A DNA stretch of 64,000 bases from Micromonospora sp. WMMD1082 (lineage in GTDB: Bacteria > Actinomycetota > Actinomycetes > Mycobacteriales > Micromonosporaceae): contig NZ_JARUBM010000002.1 of assembly GCF_029626175.1 (NCBI RefSeq), positions 5,535,001 through 5,599,000 on the forward strand. The letters run 5' to 3'. The notes beneath the pieces were generated by a model. That model had not been told where the DNA came from and searched no databases. It worked only from the letters and a program-made list of their open reading frames with translations. Below are positions 61,900 through 64,000 of this stretch, piece by piece. The translations under genes and the position numbers were made by a program. Each line of letters opens with the position of its first letter. Within the stretch, counting starts at the first letter, position 1.

Positions 61900-63003
61900 A
61901 TGGTGGAGACCATGGAGATCACGCCCAGCCCCGTCTGCCTGGCCGACTTCGCCGACCTCGCCCGGACGGTGTTGTCGGCCCAGGTCTGGGACTACGTCGA
62001 CGGGGGTGGCGGCAGCGAGATCACCCTCGGGCACAACCGTGCCGCCCTCGATCGGGTCGGTGTGTTGCCGAGAGTGCTGACCGGCGTGGACACCCCCAGC
62101 CTGCGCACCCGACTGCTCGGGCGCGCGTACGCGATGCCGGTGGGCGTGGCGCCGATGGCGTACCAGCGGTTGGTGCATCCCGACGGCGAGCCGGCGCTGG
62201 CCGCCGCCGCCCGCGCCGCGGAGGTGCCGTACCTGGCCAGCATCCTCGGCAGCACACCGATCGAGCAGGTCACGGCCACCGGTGCCGAGGTCTGGTTCCA
62301 GCTGTACTGGCTGCGCGACCGGGGCCTGGTCGCCGACCTGCTGGGGCGGGTCCGCGACGCGGGCTGCCGGGCGTTGGTGGTCACGGTGGACGTGCCGGTG
62401 CTCGGCCGGCGCCTGCGGGACGTGCGCAACGCCTTCCGGCTGCCCCCCGAGCTGGTCGCGGCGAACCTGCCGGGCGGCCGGGACGACCTCGCCCACGGCG
62501 GTACGCCGGGCGTCACCCCGATGCCCGCGCGCGGCGGCACGGCCTTCGCGCCGGCGCTGCGCTGGACGGACCTGCGGTGGCTGGGCGAGCACTGCGACCT
62601 GCCCCTGATCGTCAAGGGCGTCCTCGATCCGGCCGACGCGGTCCGGGCCGTGGAGGCGGGCGCGCGGGCCGTGGTGGTGTCCAACCACGGTGGGCGGCAG
62701 CTCGACGGGGTGCCGGCCAGCGTCACCATGCTGCCCGAGGTGGTCGCGGCCGTCGGCGACCGCTGCGAGGTGCTGCTGGACAGCGGGATCCGGGGCGGCG
62801 TCGACGTGCTGCGCGCGCTGGCCCTGGGTGCCGACGGGGTGCTGGTCGGCAGGCCGATGCTCTGGGCCCTGGCGGTGGGCGGGCAGGCCGGTGCGCGGGC
62901 CGCGCTGGCCCTGCTCGCCGACGAACTGCGCGACGCGCTGGCCCTGGCCGGCTGCGCCGACCCGGCCGCCGCCCGTGAGCTGCGCACCGTGGCCCTGGGA
63001 TAG
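61900..63003 (+). CDS. FMN-dependent alpha-hydroxy-acid oxidase/dehydrogenase
   Basis: 367 residues from ATG 61900; ATG 61912 with GGTGGAG three bases before it is an alternative. The TIM barrel shows VWDYVDGGGGSEITLGHN, VGVAPMAYQRLVHPDGE, VKGVLDPADAV, the catalytic His in SNHGGRQLDGVPAS, and the FMN phosphate site DSGIRGGVDVLRAL and GADGVLVGRPMLWAL. Substrate could be lactate, glycolate or mandelate-like acids. Close to but probably not part of the PKS operon. Confidence 0.92.
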   Translation: MVETMEITPSPVCLADFADLARTVLSAQVWDYVDGGGGSEITLGHNRAALDRVGVLPRVLTGVDTPSLRTRLLGRAYAMPVGVAPMAYQRLVHPDGEPALAAAARAAEVPYLASILGSTPIEQVTATGAEVWFQLYWLRDRGLVADLLGRVRDAGCRALVVTVDVPVLGRRLRDVRNAFRLPPELVAANLPGGRDDLAHGGTPGVTPMPARGGTAFAPALRWTDLRWLGEHCDLPLIVKGVLDPADAVRAVEAGARAVVVSNHGGRQLDGVPASVTMLPEVVAAVGDRCEVLLDSGIRGGVDVLRALALGADGVLVGRPMLWALAVGGQAGARAALALLADELRDALALAGCADPAAARELRTVALG

Positions 63004-63075
63004 GGGGAGGGACACATCGCGTTCACCGCTCGGCAATCTGTGACAGCCACCCTGCCGTGGTCCTGGGTGGACGGT

Positions 63076-63081
63076 CATAAT
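63076..63081 (+). promoter_or_regulatory. -10 hexamer CATAAT for a leaderless small gene
   Basis: CATAAT is followed by seven bases (GGGCGGC) and the ATG at 63089, without a Shine-Dalgarno sequence. Confidence 0.5.
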
Positions 63082-63088
63082 GGGCGGC

Positions 63089-63340
63089 ATGGTTGCCTGG
63101 GAGTACGCCCTGCTGGTCCGCCGGTACCAGGGACAGGGCCGCAATTTCCATGTCACGTTCGTCTGGTACGGCCCCGACGGATCCCGCAAGGACATCACGG
63201 CGTACGGCGACACCGCCATCGCGCACCTGAACCTCGCCGGGCGGGAGGGCTGGGAACTGGTCTCGGCGGCCGAGGACGTCAACAACGTGCAGGGCAGCAC
63301 CGAGGTGCACCGCTACCACCTCAAGCGCCCGCTCTCCTGA
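63089..63340 (+). CDS. DUF4177-like small protein
   Basis: 83 residues. WEYALLVRRYQGQGRNFHVT at the start and LNLAGREGWELVSAAED in the middle give the WEY...G.EGWELV pattern of DUF4177-type small proteins of unknown function. Soluble, about four strands and one helix. Confidence 0.72.
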   Translation: MVAWEYALLVRRYQGQGRNFHVTFVWYGPDGSRKDITAYGDTAIAHLNLAGREGWELVSAAEDVNNVQGSTEVHRYHLKRPLS

Positions 63341-63368
63341 CCCGGACCGCGCCGGTGAACCGCGCGGG

Positions 63369-63399
63369 CGGTGCCGGGCCGGACGCCGGCCCGGCACCG
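63369..63399. terminator. bidirectional hairpin terminator
   Basis: CGGTGCCGGGCCGG-ACG-CCGGCCCGGCACCG: 14-bp perfect stem, 3-nt loop, in the gap between the convergent small gene and glyA. Confidence 0.75.
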
Positions 63400-63406
63400 G
63401 GGCGGG

Positions 63407-64000
63407 TCAGCCCAGGTCGACGCTCGGGTAGAGCGGGAAACCCGCGAGCAGCTCGCTGGCCTGGCGACCGATCTTGTCGGCGAGGGCGGGGTCGAGCACG
63501 TACTTCGCCTTGGAGGCCGTGCCGTCCGGGTTCGCCCCGGCGCCGGTCTGGCTGAGCACGGTGTGGATCAGCTCGGCGGTGGTGTCCATCTCCGCCGTGC
63601 CGAGCCCGCGGGTGGTCAGCGCCGGCGTGCCGATCCGGATGCCGGAGGTGTACCAGGCGCCGTTGGGGTCCTGCGGCACCGCGTTGCGGTTGGTGACGAT
63701 GCCCGAGTCCAGCAGCGCCTGCTCCGCCTGCCGGCCGGTCAGGCCGTAGCCGGTCACGTCGATGAGCACCAGGTGGTTGTCGGTGCCGCCGGTGACCAGC
63801 GTGGCGCCCCGGCGCAGCAGGCCCTCGGCCAGCGCCTGGGCGTTGTCGACGATGCGCCCGGCGTAGTCGGCGAAGTCGGGCCGGCGGGCCTCGGCCAGGG
63901 CGACGGCCTTGGCGGCCATCACGTGCGGCAGTGGGCCGCCGAGCACCATCGGGCAGCCCCGGTCGACCTGATCGGCCAGCTCCGGGCCGCACAGCACCAG
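63407..64000 (-). CDS. glyA: serine hydroxymethyltransferase (partial, N-terminal part off window)
   Basis: The C-terminal ~198 residues of an SHMT. Present: [74 protein letters not shown]. The PLP lysine lies just outside the window. It converts serine and tetrahydrofolate to glycine and methylene-tetrahydrofolate. In this form the internal PLPH segment and the short C-terminus ([10 protein letters not shown]) fit the bacterial enzyme. Confidence 0.95.
   Translation of the reverse strand: MVLCGPELADQVDRGCPMVLGGPLPHVMAAKAVALAEARRPDFADYAGRIVDNAQALAEGLLRRGATLVTGGTDNHLVLIDVTGYGLTGRQAEQALLDSGIVTNRNAVPQDPNGAWYTSGIRIGTPALTTRGLGTAEMDTTAELIHTVLSQTGAGANPDGTASKAKYVLDPALADKIGRQASELLAGFPLYPSVDLG

Overview
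The window is very GC-rich with dense, often overlapping genes (ATGA/GTGA junctions, many GTG starts). It carries actinomycete hallmarks: SARP and LacI regulators, a DUF6412-YidC pair, an LppM-type lipoprotein and a type II polyketide cluster. It reads as a chromosomal segment of a spore-forming actinobacterium, most likely a Micromonospora relative. The genus is an inference from style and gene content only.

Layout. 1-9464: a uronate/aldonate sugar locus. Fuconate-dehydratase-like enzyme, uronate isomerase and a Gfo/Idh/MocA oxidoreductase run leftward; a LacI regulator, a three-gene sugar ABC importer, a DUF624 membrane protein and a PmoA-family protein run rightward; two operator-like palindromes lie between. 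9592-16369: a second LacI regulator, a second sugar ABC importer and a GH3 glycosidase (xylo- or gluco-oligosaccharide type). A 19-bp perfect hairpin separates this from a YidC paralogue plus DUF6412 gene.

17643-31216 (possibly to 32110): a leftward operon of about 14 genes encoding a contractile injection system. It has sheath, one tube protein, DUF4255 cap-like protein, tube/LysM-like adaptor, VgrG-like spike, PAAR-like tip, gp25, baseplate J fused to a beta-propeller, and tail protein I. Around these are several membrane proteins, one with an HExxH motif and one with a sugar-binding-like ectodomain. I see no AAA+ ATPase, no tape measure, no phage head genes and no T6SS membrane-complex genes. 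The operon ends at a hairpin (17618-17639). This reduced, membrane-protein-rich CIS is the best candidate here for an undescribed system. A 519-residue disordered protein between the tube and adaptor genes carries an in-frame 85-bp palindromic element.

32316-48895: mixed housekeeping and regulation (NUDIX, LacI plus MFS with an operator, MBL hydrolase, methyltransferase, thioesterase, dienelactone hydrolase-like, cyclase-ATPase, LuxR-ATPase, DUF5995, secreted beta-helix protein, LtrA, HhH membrane protein). Several genes here have a -10-like hexamer 6-7 nt before the start codon, suggesting leaderless mRNAs.

49116-60268: a type II PKS locus of spore-pigment (whiE-like) style. It has an FAD oxygenase, two near-identical TcmI-type cyclases either side of a SARP regulator, a full acetyl-CoA carboxylase set (fused carboxyltransferase, BCCP, biotin carboxylase), an ACP-aromatase fusion, a cupin, KS-alpha, chain-length factor and an ABM monooxygenase. 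The logic is malonyl-CoA made on site, condensed by KS/CLF on the fused ACP-aromatase, cyclised, then oxidised. No ketoreductase is present. 60588-64000: a propeller protein, an FMN alpha-hydroxyacid oxidase, a small DUF4177-like protein and the C-terminal part of serine hydroxymethyltransferase, cut by the window end. No tRNA, rRNA, CRISPR or transposase gene was recognised.
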